Of a DNA stretch of 64,000 nucleotides, positions 21,012 through 30,700 are shown piece by piece; position 1 is the stretch's first letter, and each line of letters opens with the position of its first letter. The translations under genes were made by a program, and so were the position numbers. Source of the DNA: Amanita rubescens (lineage: Eukaryota; Basidiomycota; Agaricomycetes; Agaricales; Amanitaceae); assembly GCA_015039365.1 (NCBI GenBank), contig WION01000220.1:24896-88895 (forward strand), in the 5' to 3' direction. Under the pieces are notes generated by a model. That model was not told the origin of the DNA and made no database searches. It worked only from the letters and a program-made list of their open reading frames with translations.

Positions 21012-22754
21012 TTAAAAATCCTCATTATCGTCGGCAAGAGATAGTAATAGATCATTCTTTTCGTCGATTGACATCCCTTTCATCAGCGCTCGGATGTTTT
21101 TGGTGTAATTTGGTTTAGACTCTCGGACTTCTTCTTCTTCCCAATTTCCGTCACCATCATCTGATGTGGCTCGAATGTGACGTTTGGGCGTGGATCCTCT
21201 TTTCTTTCCTCCTTTAAATCGGCCTTTCCCTTTGTTTCTTTTCTTCTTTGGGCATTGCCCTGACATGTGTCCTTTGATTCCGCAGATGAAACATAAACCG
21301 TCTCTAATATGGCGTTCTCTTTCTTCTTTGGACATAGATCTGATCACAAGCTCTAATTCTGGATCTTCATCCTTTTCTAGATATTTGTGATCAATCTGCA
21401 TTGCCCAAGATTCGTCGTTGTGAGAGGATGATGAATGACCGTTTCCAGATCGAGGTGAATAGGCATATGAACGGGTTTGGATGTTGTCGAGTTTGATAGC
21501 TATGTCGTACCAGTCTTGTAACGTTTTTGGGTTCATGAGCATTGCTTTTTCGAACTCTGGTGCTGTAAGTCCTTTTCCGAACATATGGAATGCTGCTTCT
21601 CCTTCGATTCCGGCTTTCGTAATTTGTTCCTTGAACTGATTTACATAATTAGGTAGGGTCATCTGTTTCTTTCCTTTCATAGATGATCTGTTCTGTAGAT
21701 TGAGAATTTTCGTGTATGCGTTTCCACTCGGATCGACTTCTCCCCAATCTGTCAAGAATGACAGTTTAAATGCTTCCCAATCATTGAATAAAGCAGGTCT
21801 CGTGATGCCTCCTTCGGTGGTGGCGCGAGATTTTCGTAGTTCTGCTAATTTATTCTTTTTCCACTGTCTAGCTCCATCCGAGATCTTATTCAGGGCGGCA
21901 AGGATTTTTAAGCGGTCGGTATTCATCTGCTCAGGATTCATATCAAAGAAAATTTCAATGTCTTCTATGAATGTGTTGGCATCCTTTCGCTTCCCTTTGA
22001 ATTCAGGAAGATCTCTGATGAGACTAGGGGTTCGTGGGTTGGGTATTGGGTCTGTACTTCCTCCAGACATTCTTGGTGATGGTGGGGTTGATGGGTCTCT
22101 GCGTGGTGGAGTTGGGTATAGTTTAGGTTCGTCTATTTCGATTCTGTCAGGGTTAAACGGGTCTTCTTCGTCCTTTTCTTCTCTAGGGTTCGAAGGACCT
22201 GGTTCGGGATTGGTCGGTTGTTGGGCAGGTGTTGGTGTCATTCCAACTGAAAGGTCACTGAGAAAATCAAGGAATAGATCGGGTTTTTGATCTTTATCTC
22301 CTTCTTTCTCGGATTCACTATCGTTTAGGCCAAAGTTTGCTTTCTTTTTGCCTTTTGTAGTTGTCGCTGTGGGAGGGAGAGTTCTCGGTCTTAAGTTCTC
22401 TGGTAGAGCGTCGGTAGTCCCTTTTATCCAAGTAGGGGTATTGAAGTATTCGTTAGGGACAAAGTCTTGTGTTTCGGATGCTATCCAACGTTCTGTGAGG
22501 TGATCAAATCTGATGTGCTGTTCCTGAAGATATAGATCTGCGAAGTAATAGTATGATTCGTTCGGAGGTCTAGTTTCTTTTTGTGGTATCCAGAATTCTT
22601 GTTCTTTAACTGGATTTCCTCCTAAATCTTCCCAGATTCGTTTTGCACCGTTTAGTCTGACGTAGTATCCGTCAAGAACGTAGTTCCCTTTACGATCTCG
22701 TGTAGCTCTATTTGGTGGAGCTCTCCAATCCGTTTTGACAACGTGGCCAGTAAC
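21012..22754 (-). CDS. gag: Gypsy-1 Gag, with an AUG-less conserved N-terminal extension
   Basis: From the first ATG at 22241 the frame encodes a capsid-like region (PEFKGKRKDANTFIEDIEIFF; LPNYVNQFKEQITKAGIEG) and one zinc knuckle CFICGIKGHMSGQC (CX2CX4HX4C), followed by a Lys/Gly-rich tail. The same frame is open a further 171 codons upstream to 22754 without an ATG. That part (NRATRDRKGNYVLDGYYV; EFWIPQKETRPPN; FVPNEYF; WIKGTTDALPENLRPR) is conserved at protein level in Gypsy-2, so I include it. Translation could start at a non-AUG codon or on a spliced leader; a TAG followed by G at 22757-22754 would also fit a 3' splice site. Gag forms the particle and binds RNA. Confidence 0.85.
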   Translation of the reverse strand, partial: VTGHVVKTDWRAPPNRATRDRKGNYVLDGYYVRLNGAKRIWEDLGGNPVKEQEFWIPQKETRPPNESYYYFADLYLQEQHIRFDHLTERWIASETQDFVPNEYFNTPTWIKGTTDALPENLRPRTLPPTATTTKGKKKANFGLNDSESEKEGDKDQKPDLFLDFLSDLSVGMTPTPAQQPTNPEPGPSNPREEKDEEDPFNPDRIEIDEPKLYPTPPRRDPSTPPSPRMSGGSTDPIPNPRTPSLIRDLPEFKGKRKDANTFIEDIEIFFDMNPEQMNTDRLKILAALNKISDGARQWKKNKLAELRKSRATTEGGITRPALFNDWEAFKLSFLTDWGEVDPSGNAYTKILNLQNRSSMKGKKQMTLPNYVNQFKEQITKAGIEGEAAFHMFGKGLTAPEFEKAMLMNPKTLQDWYDIAIKLDNIQTRSYAYSPRSGNGHSSSSHNDESWAMQIDHKYLEKDEDPELELVIRSMSKEERERHIRDGLCFICGIKGHMSGQCPKKKRNKGKGRFKGGKKRGSTPKRHIRATSDDGDGNWEEEEVRESKPNYTKNIRALMKGMSIDEKNDLLLSLADDNEDF

Positions 22755-22830
22755 CTACGGGCTGGCTTTCTGGAAGTTCGTCGAAGTGTGTGTTATCAAA
22801 TGCCAATGAATCGATGTTCAGGCTTATTGA

Positions 22831-22845
22831 TAAGTTCGACTTAAT
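22831..22845 (-). promoter_or_regulatory. Gypsy-1 primer-binding site, self-priming type
   Basis: The 15 bases directly after the 5' LTR, ATTAAGTCGAACTTA in element orientation, are complementary to the LTR word TAAGTYYGACTTA (23040-23028). That word lies about 33 nt after a TATAAATA box (23073-23065). This is the arrangement of Tf1/sushi-type elements, in which the first bases of the transcript prime reverse transcription. The 5' LTR copy has one C-to-T change that still allows a G-U pair. Confidence 0.7.
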
Positions 22846-23297
22846 TGTTACGAACTCGTTAATCTCAACTTAAGTTGCAGCGGCAACTCTAGTCACGATT
22901 ACAAGTCTTAAGTCAAACGTTAAGATTATAAGTTCAATTCTAAGTCAAGACGTTGACTTAGGATCTGAGGACGATTGTGGTAGATGAGTTAAGAGTAAGG
23001 TTATATTGCCAGACGACAATAAACAGCTAAGTCAAACTTAGGGTTCGACTCTAGAATACATGCGGTATTTATACTAGCAAGTACAACGAGACGTACTAAT
23101 TAATGAACAATGGTAAGTACAGAAGTAAGTATAAGGACGGTGTCATATGTGGAACAAGGGATGGTATAAACAAGTAAACGAGTTAGTTCATATGAATCGA
23201 GCATAAGGGGAGCGACGAATAAGGTATGCATAAAGAAAATAAACATGTCCGACGTATCATGTAAGCATAATGCGGGAGTCCGTACCGTGTTGTAACA
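22846..23297 (-). repeat. Gypsy-1 5' LTR with TATA box and predicted transcription start
   Basis: 452 bp, TG..CA. On the minus strand a TATAAATAC box is at 23073-23065 and the primer-complementary word begins at 23040, the predicted R start. Confidence 0.9.
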
Positions 23298-23328
23298 ATT
23301 GATAGCACATAATGATCTGGGTGCTTAC

Positions 23329-23348
23329 TTTTCATAGTTGATGTTCAT
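23329..23348 (-). other. Candidate first exon of the acidic gene, beyond Gypsy-1
   Basis: On the minus strand an ATG (23335, or 23348 in another frame) is followed by AAAA and a GTAAGC donor at 23328. The ATGAAAA version joins the acceptor at 15133 in the correct phase. The intron would contain the whole Gypsy-1 insertion. Confidence 0.4.
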
Positions 23349-23403
23349 GGTTGTGGTCGGATTTGGGTGGTAGTTGACGAAGAGTGCTGAGTGGATCTCA
23401 ATT

Positions 23404-23613
23404 CTCGGGATCAATAGAACAAACAGGAGCGTACTCACATTTGTACGTGGTGGTGGTGGTGGTGGTAGGAGTAAAGTACTACTAAGTGTTGGTCAGTTCT
23501 CGTGGTCAATAGAGCAAACAGACCCGTACTCACGTTTTGTGGTGGTGGAGATATACAAAGTGATACTGGATGGAAGTTCTCACGTTCAAATGAGTAAATA
23601 GAGCCGTACTCAC
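23404..23613. repeat. Three degenerate tandem repeats with splice-donor-like cores
   Basis: Cores of about 35 bp at 23404-23438, 23499-23533 and 23579-23613 share the pattern TCAATAGAGCAAACAG...CGTACTCAC. On the minus strand each begins GTGAGTACG, which matches a 5' splice site. A CCA-rich run on the minus strand lies between two copies. They sit between the transposase stop and the acidic gene's first exon. Confidence 0.65.
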
Positions 23614-23666
23614 GTTTGAGCGCGAGAATAATAAATATTGAAATGAGAGTTGTAGTTCGTGGTCAC

Positions 23667-26562
23667 CTAGAGTTCCGCATATTTTGACGTGTCGTCCACC
23701 TCACCGTCCTCGTCGCCTTCATCAGAATCCTCTTCGTCGTCGCTGTCTCTCTCCATTTCCTCTCTGTCCTCATCCTCGTCCTTGTCCTCGTCCTTGTCCT
23801 TGTCCTCCACAATTTCGCACCCACCTGGAAACTGCCTTCGCCTGCTCATCCTCGCCCTCAGGCTCACCTTCGTCCGGGGCTGCACCCTTTCCAACGTCAA
23901 GTTCGTCACGGGGCCTATCCTTCAAGAAAATATTTGTCGCGTCTCGGACAGCCTGATGGCCAACACCGCCGCCACGGTAACGCATGAACATATCACGATC
24001 GACAAAACTACAGCTACAGGTCAGAATCTGGAACTTGTAATAAAATTAGGACTCACATGTTAATATAGTAGAGAAAGTAATCCATGTTGTTATCGTGCCC
24101 AGGTTCCTCACTGTCCTTTGCGAGTCCATGCGCAAAACCAGGGATGATGTGAACTCCGCGCACCACAACGTTCGGATCAAGGAAACCGAACATCGCAACT
24201 TGATCTTCTGGTTCTACGAAGCTCAACTGTGGAAGTCGACGAGTTTTCCACCCAGGATGACGATTCCCGGCTGCATTTAGGATATACCATCGAACCCATA
24301 GGAAATCCATCTTTTGTATCTCGCTTGAACGTGCGTCGGGACTCGTGTGCCGTACATATGCATGAAAAATGCCGATTACTCTTGCGTACCAGTATGCGTT
24401 CCGGTCCTCGTCATTTGGGTCCTCACGTGAAAGAAGCATGATATCAGGATGGGTCCTTACATTGATGGAATCCTGGTCGCGCCGCATATCGTATGTTGTA
24501 TAATTGACGCGCACAACCTGATGTTGATAGATTGATCCCTTGACTATGACTACGTGGTTTCTTTCCGCCGTCGTGAATTCCTGTTCATCACCGTTATATT
24601 CGGATCCTAGAAGCCGCGTCAAGAGGTGGTCTTGCAGCCTTGGGAGAAAGTCCTGTTGGTACAAACGTCAGAATAATCGTTAAAATATCAGGGTGACTTA
24701 CATGGAATGCAGGGTCGTCCTTGTGTTCAGGAAGCCAAGTCGCCAGTTTAATTTTATGCTTCGTCTCCGAGGACATGTGATAATGTACCTCAGGCGAAGT
24801 ATAAGGAAGCTTCTCTTGGTTCTTGAAGTGAAGCTTTGGAGTTGACGACTTCGTTGAAGGGCGATCAGTCGCTAGGGGTTCTTTAGCTGAGTCTATGAGG
24901 TCGCGTGCCCTTTTCCGATTGCGCATCTTGCGTAAAGTCCTTTCTCGTCGATTCTGTTTAGCTATTCCATGTGTGAAAGCATGTTTTGAGGCCCGTTTAT
25001 AGTGCTTCTTCACTTTTTGATGCTCGGCTTCTCCCTAACAGTCCATTACTATTAAAGGAAAAGGATGATATCCGATGAACTTACTGGCTGAGTAGAATAG
25101 CCGTCTGTCGGACCATAACGTCGGATTGCCTCAGCATAATGCCCGAGGGCGTGGAGTTTGTAGGTTTTGAGATTAAGATACCGAATCTTTTTCTTCTTAG
25201 CAGTCGGTTTGGTACCAGTGGCCTGCTTATTCGCATCGTCCTCCTTACCCTGATCCGTCGTCGCAGCTTTTGCTTTTCCTTTCGCTCGTGGAGCGTCTTC
25301 TGCAGGTAATTCTTTGGCGACATACTCAGCACATAACCTTTCCTCGAATACCCGAATGGCTTTCCCCAGGCGTCGCGTTGAATGCTCGAGGGCCAGAATT
25401 GTAGACTCAGTATGTAAACGTAGCTTCGCGAGGGCATGCCAGGTTGCAAGTTCGAAGAGGAGATCCATGAGAATCTCGTTATGAACCTTTGGAAACAAAG
25501 CTTCAAAAACGGGAATAGCACACTGCTCATCTGAGATTAGCTTCATCTGTGCTATCATGGGTAATTATAAACGTACCTGGAGCAGGTCCTCGTAATCACG
25601 CGCTGCTAGCTTCTTCATAGATGATGCATTTCTGTGAAACTGCCGAATTGTTCCACGCCCGAATGTTGGTACCTCGCGATATCTACGTCCATGAGAAAAA
25701 ACAAGGTTGGTAGATTAAAGGTCTCACTTACCGCTTATTCAGCCATTGAATTGAAGTATCCTTTTTTGAGTTCATCATTCTCATGAGGTGCGCAAAGATT
25801 GCCTTCCACACCCCCAACTCGAATTCGTGCATCAGGTCAGGGACGAGCATCGAGTGAAAGTCGAAATCATATTCAGCCAGACGTTCGGCGAATGCATTCT
25901 ATTAATGTCAGTGGATGTCATGGTGATATCAAAAGCGATACCTACTACACGTGTTGGTACCAGAGACTCGGGGTCTAGATTATTTTTAATGGCTTTGCTG
26001 TTGATGCTCAAACCTTCCTCGTACATCCATTTTCGCACTCGTTCAATTTTCATTCTGTTCGGGTGGTTATTTGTGCGCGCTTTCCATTTGTGATTGCGAA
26101 TATCACGCTTCATCCCTAGATTGCGAATATCGTTTTTCGCAACGAGACAAGTGGGGCAAGGGCATGCCCCGAGAAACTTGATGGTAGAGAGTAGCACCCT
26201 AGATAACAAAATAACGAGCTATAGCCAGGCCAGAAATGAATATGAGGAACTTACTTTTCGGGGTAGTCAGCTGAATATGTAAGAATACGAGGAAATACTC
26301 GACGAGTGACCCCATCAATGAATTCAATGAGGATGCCATTCTCGTATGCTTCAAGAAATTCATCGTCAAGTAATGTCCGCCAAACTGCATGCATCAACTC
26401 GCGGCGGAGATGGGTAAGGTTAACGTCAGTCGCGGTTTGACCGTCGAAAACTTTCTGGCAAAACTCTTGAATAGTATCTGATAGCTGTGCAGGATAATGA
26501 GTGATGTGTTACGTTCTGCGGAGATTTCATACCTTGGGAATGTAGGCCAGGTGGTGCGCCGC
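23667..26562 (-). pseudogene. Plavaka-type (CACTA-like) transposase, C-terminal part
   Basis: Multi-exon minus-strand coding that continues the block at 38606-39619. The first segment (HHLAYIPK) ends at a GTATGA donor. Later exons carry ELMHAVWRTLLDDEFLEAYENG, IDGVTRRVFPRILTYSADYPEK, CPTCLVAKNDIRNLGMKRD, LVPDLMHEFELGVWKAIFAHL, FRRLGKA-type basic stretches, RVHYHM-type segments, RGVHIIPGFAHG and MFMRYRGGGVGH, followed by an Asp/Glu-rich tail ending DDTSKYAEL. FELGVWK, IIPAF/PGFAHG and RYRGGGVGH are motifs I associate with Plavaka transposases of Agaricomycetes, which carry out cut-and-paste transposition. A one-base frame shift near 23850 puts the acidic tail in a different frame. Together with the insertions this copy is dead. 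Confidence 0.72.
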
Positions 26563-26930
26563 TGTAACGGATGGAATCCTGTTACAGTGTGCAGCATGCT
26601 CCGAAGCTTTCTGAAGATGTCCGCCATTGATCATCCTTCAATCCGCTTTCTGTCTGCTTCCGTCCACTTTCAATCCGCTTCGATCCGATGCACGGGAATT
26701 TGTCGGAGTACGTCGGATGCGCGGGAATATGTCGGATTATGTCGGACCACAAGCGCATGGTAAGCGCATGGTAGTTACTATAAGTACATGTCACATGTAG
26801 TCGTATACATCAGCTACGAACGAGAATCGGAGTTCCCTTCCCCTCAGATCAGCCTTAGCTTAAGTCTGTGCACTATTGTGCATGGCACCTGCAGTGCTGG
26901 GTACAACCCAGAGCACATTGCAGTGTTTCA
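26563..26930 (+). repeat. 5' LTR of the non-autonomous element
   Basis: 368 bp, TG..CA, matching 38238-38605 except at about two positions. Confidence 0.92.
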
Positions 26931-27082
26931 ACTGGAGCCCACCTTCGGCGCGAACTCGCAGTCCTTGTGTCGCTCATCCGCGAGCATGAACGTTCTTTCT
27001 ACCCCTACCAAGGCCTACGTTTCACTCCGCCTTCCATCCGCCACCATCCGCCGCCATCTGCTCCTCACACTGCTCTAGAGTC

Positions 27083-27780
27083 TGTTGAAACTAGGGGTAA
27101 CAAGTCCCTAGCGAGCAGCGCAGTCTAGTACATGGAATGTACTACTTACCGAGTGTGGTGTGGAGTTGTTAAGAGCTTACTGGAGCTGGGGCTCAACAGT
27201 AGACAGTAGAGAGGATAATAGGATAAGGATTGACGCTATTAGAGTACAGTTTATATACTACTAAATTACAAATAAGTACAAAGAGTCTTATCAGTATGAG
27301 TCAAAGGTATTTGACTCATAAGGCGTCCGAATTCCACAGCAATGCACAGCTATTGTACAGCAATGCATAGCTTTGCGCAGTACTTGACTCATCAATTATA
27401 TTGACTGATTCATCACATTATCAATCTTCAATGTGATAGGTCGATAACCATAACGTATATATGTCTTCTATTCTCATGTCAACATATATTCATATCATCA
27501 ATAGTTCCACTATTATGATTGGATGATCTTATGAGAATATCGCTAGGATATTCTCATGTCAGAATATGTTCTCATCATCAATCATCCACTATTATGGTTG
27601 GTAGATGAGTATGAGAATATATCGAATATATTCTCATGTCAATATATTATCTCACACTCAATCATCCACTATTATGATTGGTTGAGAGACGAGTAAGTAA
27701 CTGAGCGTTATTACATAAACTAATGATATCACTTATATTTACTATATACTGTATGTATATCGTATATTATAAGTTCAACA
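27083..27780 (-). repeat. Copia 3' LTR
   Basis: 698 bp, the same family as the solo LTR at 13755-14459. Confidence 0.95.
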
Positions 27781-27792
27781 CTCCCCTTCGCT
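27781..27792 (-). promoter_or_regulatory. Copia polypurine tract
   Basis: On the minus strand CGAAGGGGAG directly abuts the TGTTG start of the 3' LTR. Confidence 0.8.
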
Positions 27793-27795
27793 AAG

Positions 27796-30700
27796 TTATT
27801 TATTAGCTTTCAAAAGGGTAGTCAATTTATCATTTTCTCTTTCATAGTATTTAAAGATTTCTTCAAGATATCCTCGCACTTCAAGATCTTGAATCCTTTC
27901 AAATATTTTACTATGTTGTCCTGGGGACTTATTAAGGGTTTTACTTTTAATATAATTAGCAAAAGTTTGTGATGCCTTAATATGATTGGTTAATGATATT
28001 TGACTATCATCTAGGATTAATCCCATCTTCATTCGGAATATTACAAATTTTGAATATGGTAGATTTTTGGTCATTATATCCGCAACTTGTTCATTGGTAG
28101 GAATGTATGTGAGTTTAATTTTCTCACTTTCAACACATTCTCTAATGTAGTGGAATCTTATATCAATATGTTTTGAACGATGTTCTTGTGCAGGGTTACT
28201 GGCTAAGAACATTGCACCTTGATTGTCACAACATAAGAAAATAGTTTTAATTGGAAAATCAAGTTCACTCATAAGTGACTCAATCCAAACTATTTGTCTT
28301 GATGTATCAGACATTGACATGTATTCTGCTTCAGTTGAAGACAGTGCCACTACTTTTTGTTTTCGTGAAACCCATGATATAGCTCCTCCTGCGAGTTTTA
28401 CTATATATCCAGTGACAGATTTTCTTGTAATCTTGTCAGCACCCCAGTCAGCATCAGTAAAGGCTACAAAGCCTTCTTTATTTAAACCATTATAAACTAT
28501 TTTAGTTTGTACAGTGGTATTAACATAGCGTACTATGTATAATGCTTTCTGTATGTGTTCTTCATTTGGGTTTGCACAAAACTGAGACATTAATATTACT
28601 TGATAAGTAATATCAGGTCTTGTTCCTAATGCAAGATATAACAACGATCCTATTATTTGTTGAAAATAAGATCGCATTTCTGCTGTACATTCTTTTGTAG
28701 CAGCAGTTGGAATATATCCTGTTGGTAAAGGTGTACGAGTTGGTTTACAATTTTCTAAACCAAATCTTGTTACAACCTTTTTTGCGTATGCATGTTGATC
28801 AATAATAAGAGTACCCATGTTCTTATTGTAATTGATTTGCATACCTAAGTATTCTTTAACTTTTCCAAGATCATGACATTCCCATTTCTTCATAAAAGCA
28901 TTTTTAATTTTATGAATTTCTGGTGTATTGTCACCCATGAAAAGCATGTCATCGACATATACTATACACACTATTATAGTGTCGTCTTCTCTTCTGACGT
29001 ATACGCCAGAATCAGATAAACAGCGTATAAATCCTAAATCCTCTAAGGATTTATTAGCTTGTTTATTCCAGGCATATGAGGCTTGTTTAAGTCCATATAT
29101 TGCCTTTTTAAGTTGGTAAACTTTTTGTTCTTGGCCTTTGACTACATAACCTTCTGGTTGTTGCATATAGATATCCGCTTCGAGATCTCCGTACAAAAAG
29201 GCTGTTTTAACATCTAGTGCTTCAATATCCCATTTTTCTAGCACAGATATTGCTAACAAAAGGCGAATCGTTTCATATCTTGCCACTGGCGAAAACGTTT
29301 CATCATAGTCAAGTCCAGGTCTTTGAGAAAATCCTTTAGCGACAAGTCGAGCCTTCTTTCGACCGTCAGATTTAATATCGTATACCCATCTACATTTAAT
29401 AGGTGTACGATTATGAGGTAATTCTGCAAGCTCCCAGATTTTTCTATCATTCAATGATTTCATTTCATCATTCATTGCTGTCTCCCATTGTTCATAAGAT
29501 TTGGGATCAGTAATTTTGATTTTTTGAATATCTTTGTATTGATATTCTCTGATATTATCTCTTGAAATATCAACGGCAGGAATTGCTTGTGCGAGTAAGT
29601 AATTCAGAAAACCATTACCTTGCTCTTTAATGAGACATGACATTTCATTAATTTGAGCATTGTGTAATGTTGAATAAAGTAATTTAACTTTGTCAATATG
29701 TTGTCGTATTTTAGATCTAAGAGAATATCTGATTGTGACATCAAGTCTTGGATCAGATTTATCTTTTTCTTTAAGATCTTGAATCAATTCTCGAACAACA
29801 TCTTGTTCTTCTGTAATTTCTTTTTCAATTTCTAATGGTGTTTTATTACCATAAGCATTGTCTTTCTGTATAACCGGTTTTCTAGATCTTTCAGATCTTC
29901 GAGTAGGTTCTACAGGTTTTTTAGCAGTTCCTTTGCCTTTTCCTTTAGTTGGTTTATCTTTAAGACTTTGTACAGGTAGATCTAATTCAACGCCTGTAGG
30001 TTGATTTAATTCAGCACCTTTGTCTTTTGAAGATGTATCTTTCTTTTCAAAGAAAGATTCTAATTTATCATCCCATTTAGTGTCATCATCATCATCATCT
30101 GATGAATCAGAACTAGAATGATTTTCAAAGTTGAAATCAAAGAAATCATCATTTGAATGCTGCTGTTCAGATGAAATATCTCCTTCATTATCTGGTTTAC
30201 TGTCAGAGATATTTTTATCTGAGTTTTCAGAATTATCCTGCTCAATAGGCCTGATAGGGTCCAAGTTTTTTGTATAATTTTCATCTTGAGGTTTGGCTCT
30301 TGGAAATTTGGTTTCATCAAATTCAGCTTGGGTGGATACTCGAAGTTGATTTGTATTTGTCATGAAGCGGTATGCTTTTGCATTCAGTTCGTATCCAATA
30401 AAGGTCATTATTTCAGACCTTGGTGTTAATTTATTTTCGCGCGATTCATGTGGGATAAATACCCAAGCTTTAGATCCGAATATCTTAAAGTAAGAAACAT
30501 CAGGTTTCTTTCCAGTAAGATTTTCAACAGGGGTCTTCCATTTGGTTCGTCTAAGTGGAGTACGATTATAAACATGTACGGCAGTTTCGATCGCAAAGTT
30601 CCACCAAGATTGAGGGCATGAAGCATGTAATCTCAATGCTTCACTTTTTTCCCAAAGTGTTCTATTCATGCGTTCAACCTTTCCATTTTGTTGATGTATA

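Larger units (their letters stand above)
15154..23297 (-). mobile_element. Gypsy-1: full-length chromovirus LTR retrotransposon, TSD ATTGA
   Basis: Two 452-bp LTRs (15154-15605 and 22846-23297, about three mismatches by eye) begin TG and end CA in element orientation. They are flanked by ATTGA duplications (15149-15153 and 23298-23302). Reading on the minus strand the order is 5' LTR, primer-binding site, gag, pol with a C-terminal chromodomain, an extra ORF3, polypurine tract, 3' LTR. The pol frame is uninterrupted, so the copy may be recently active. The insertion lies in an apparent intron of the acidic gene. Confidence 0.95.

Noticed and set aside
21700..22290. 196-codon plus-strand frame over Gypsy-1 gag
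   Set aside because: Antisense shadow of the conserved Gag frame.
22846..23297. Possible second, independent retroelement because of the repeat at 15154-15605
   Set aside because: Both copies bound one internal region with gag and pol and share the ATTGA duplication, so they are the two LTRs of one element.
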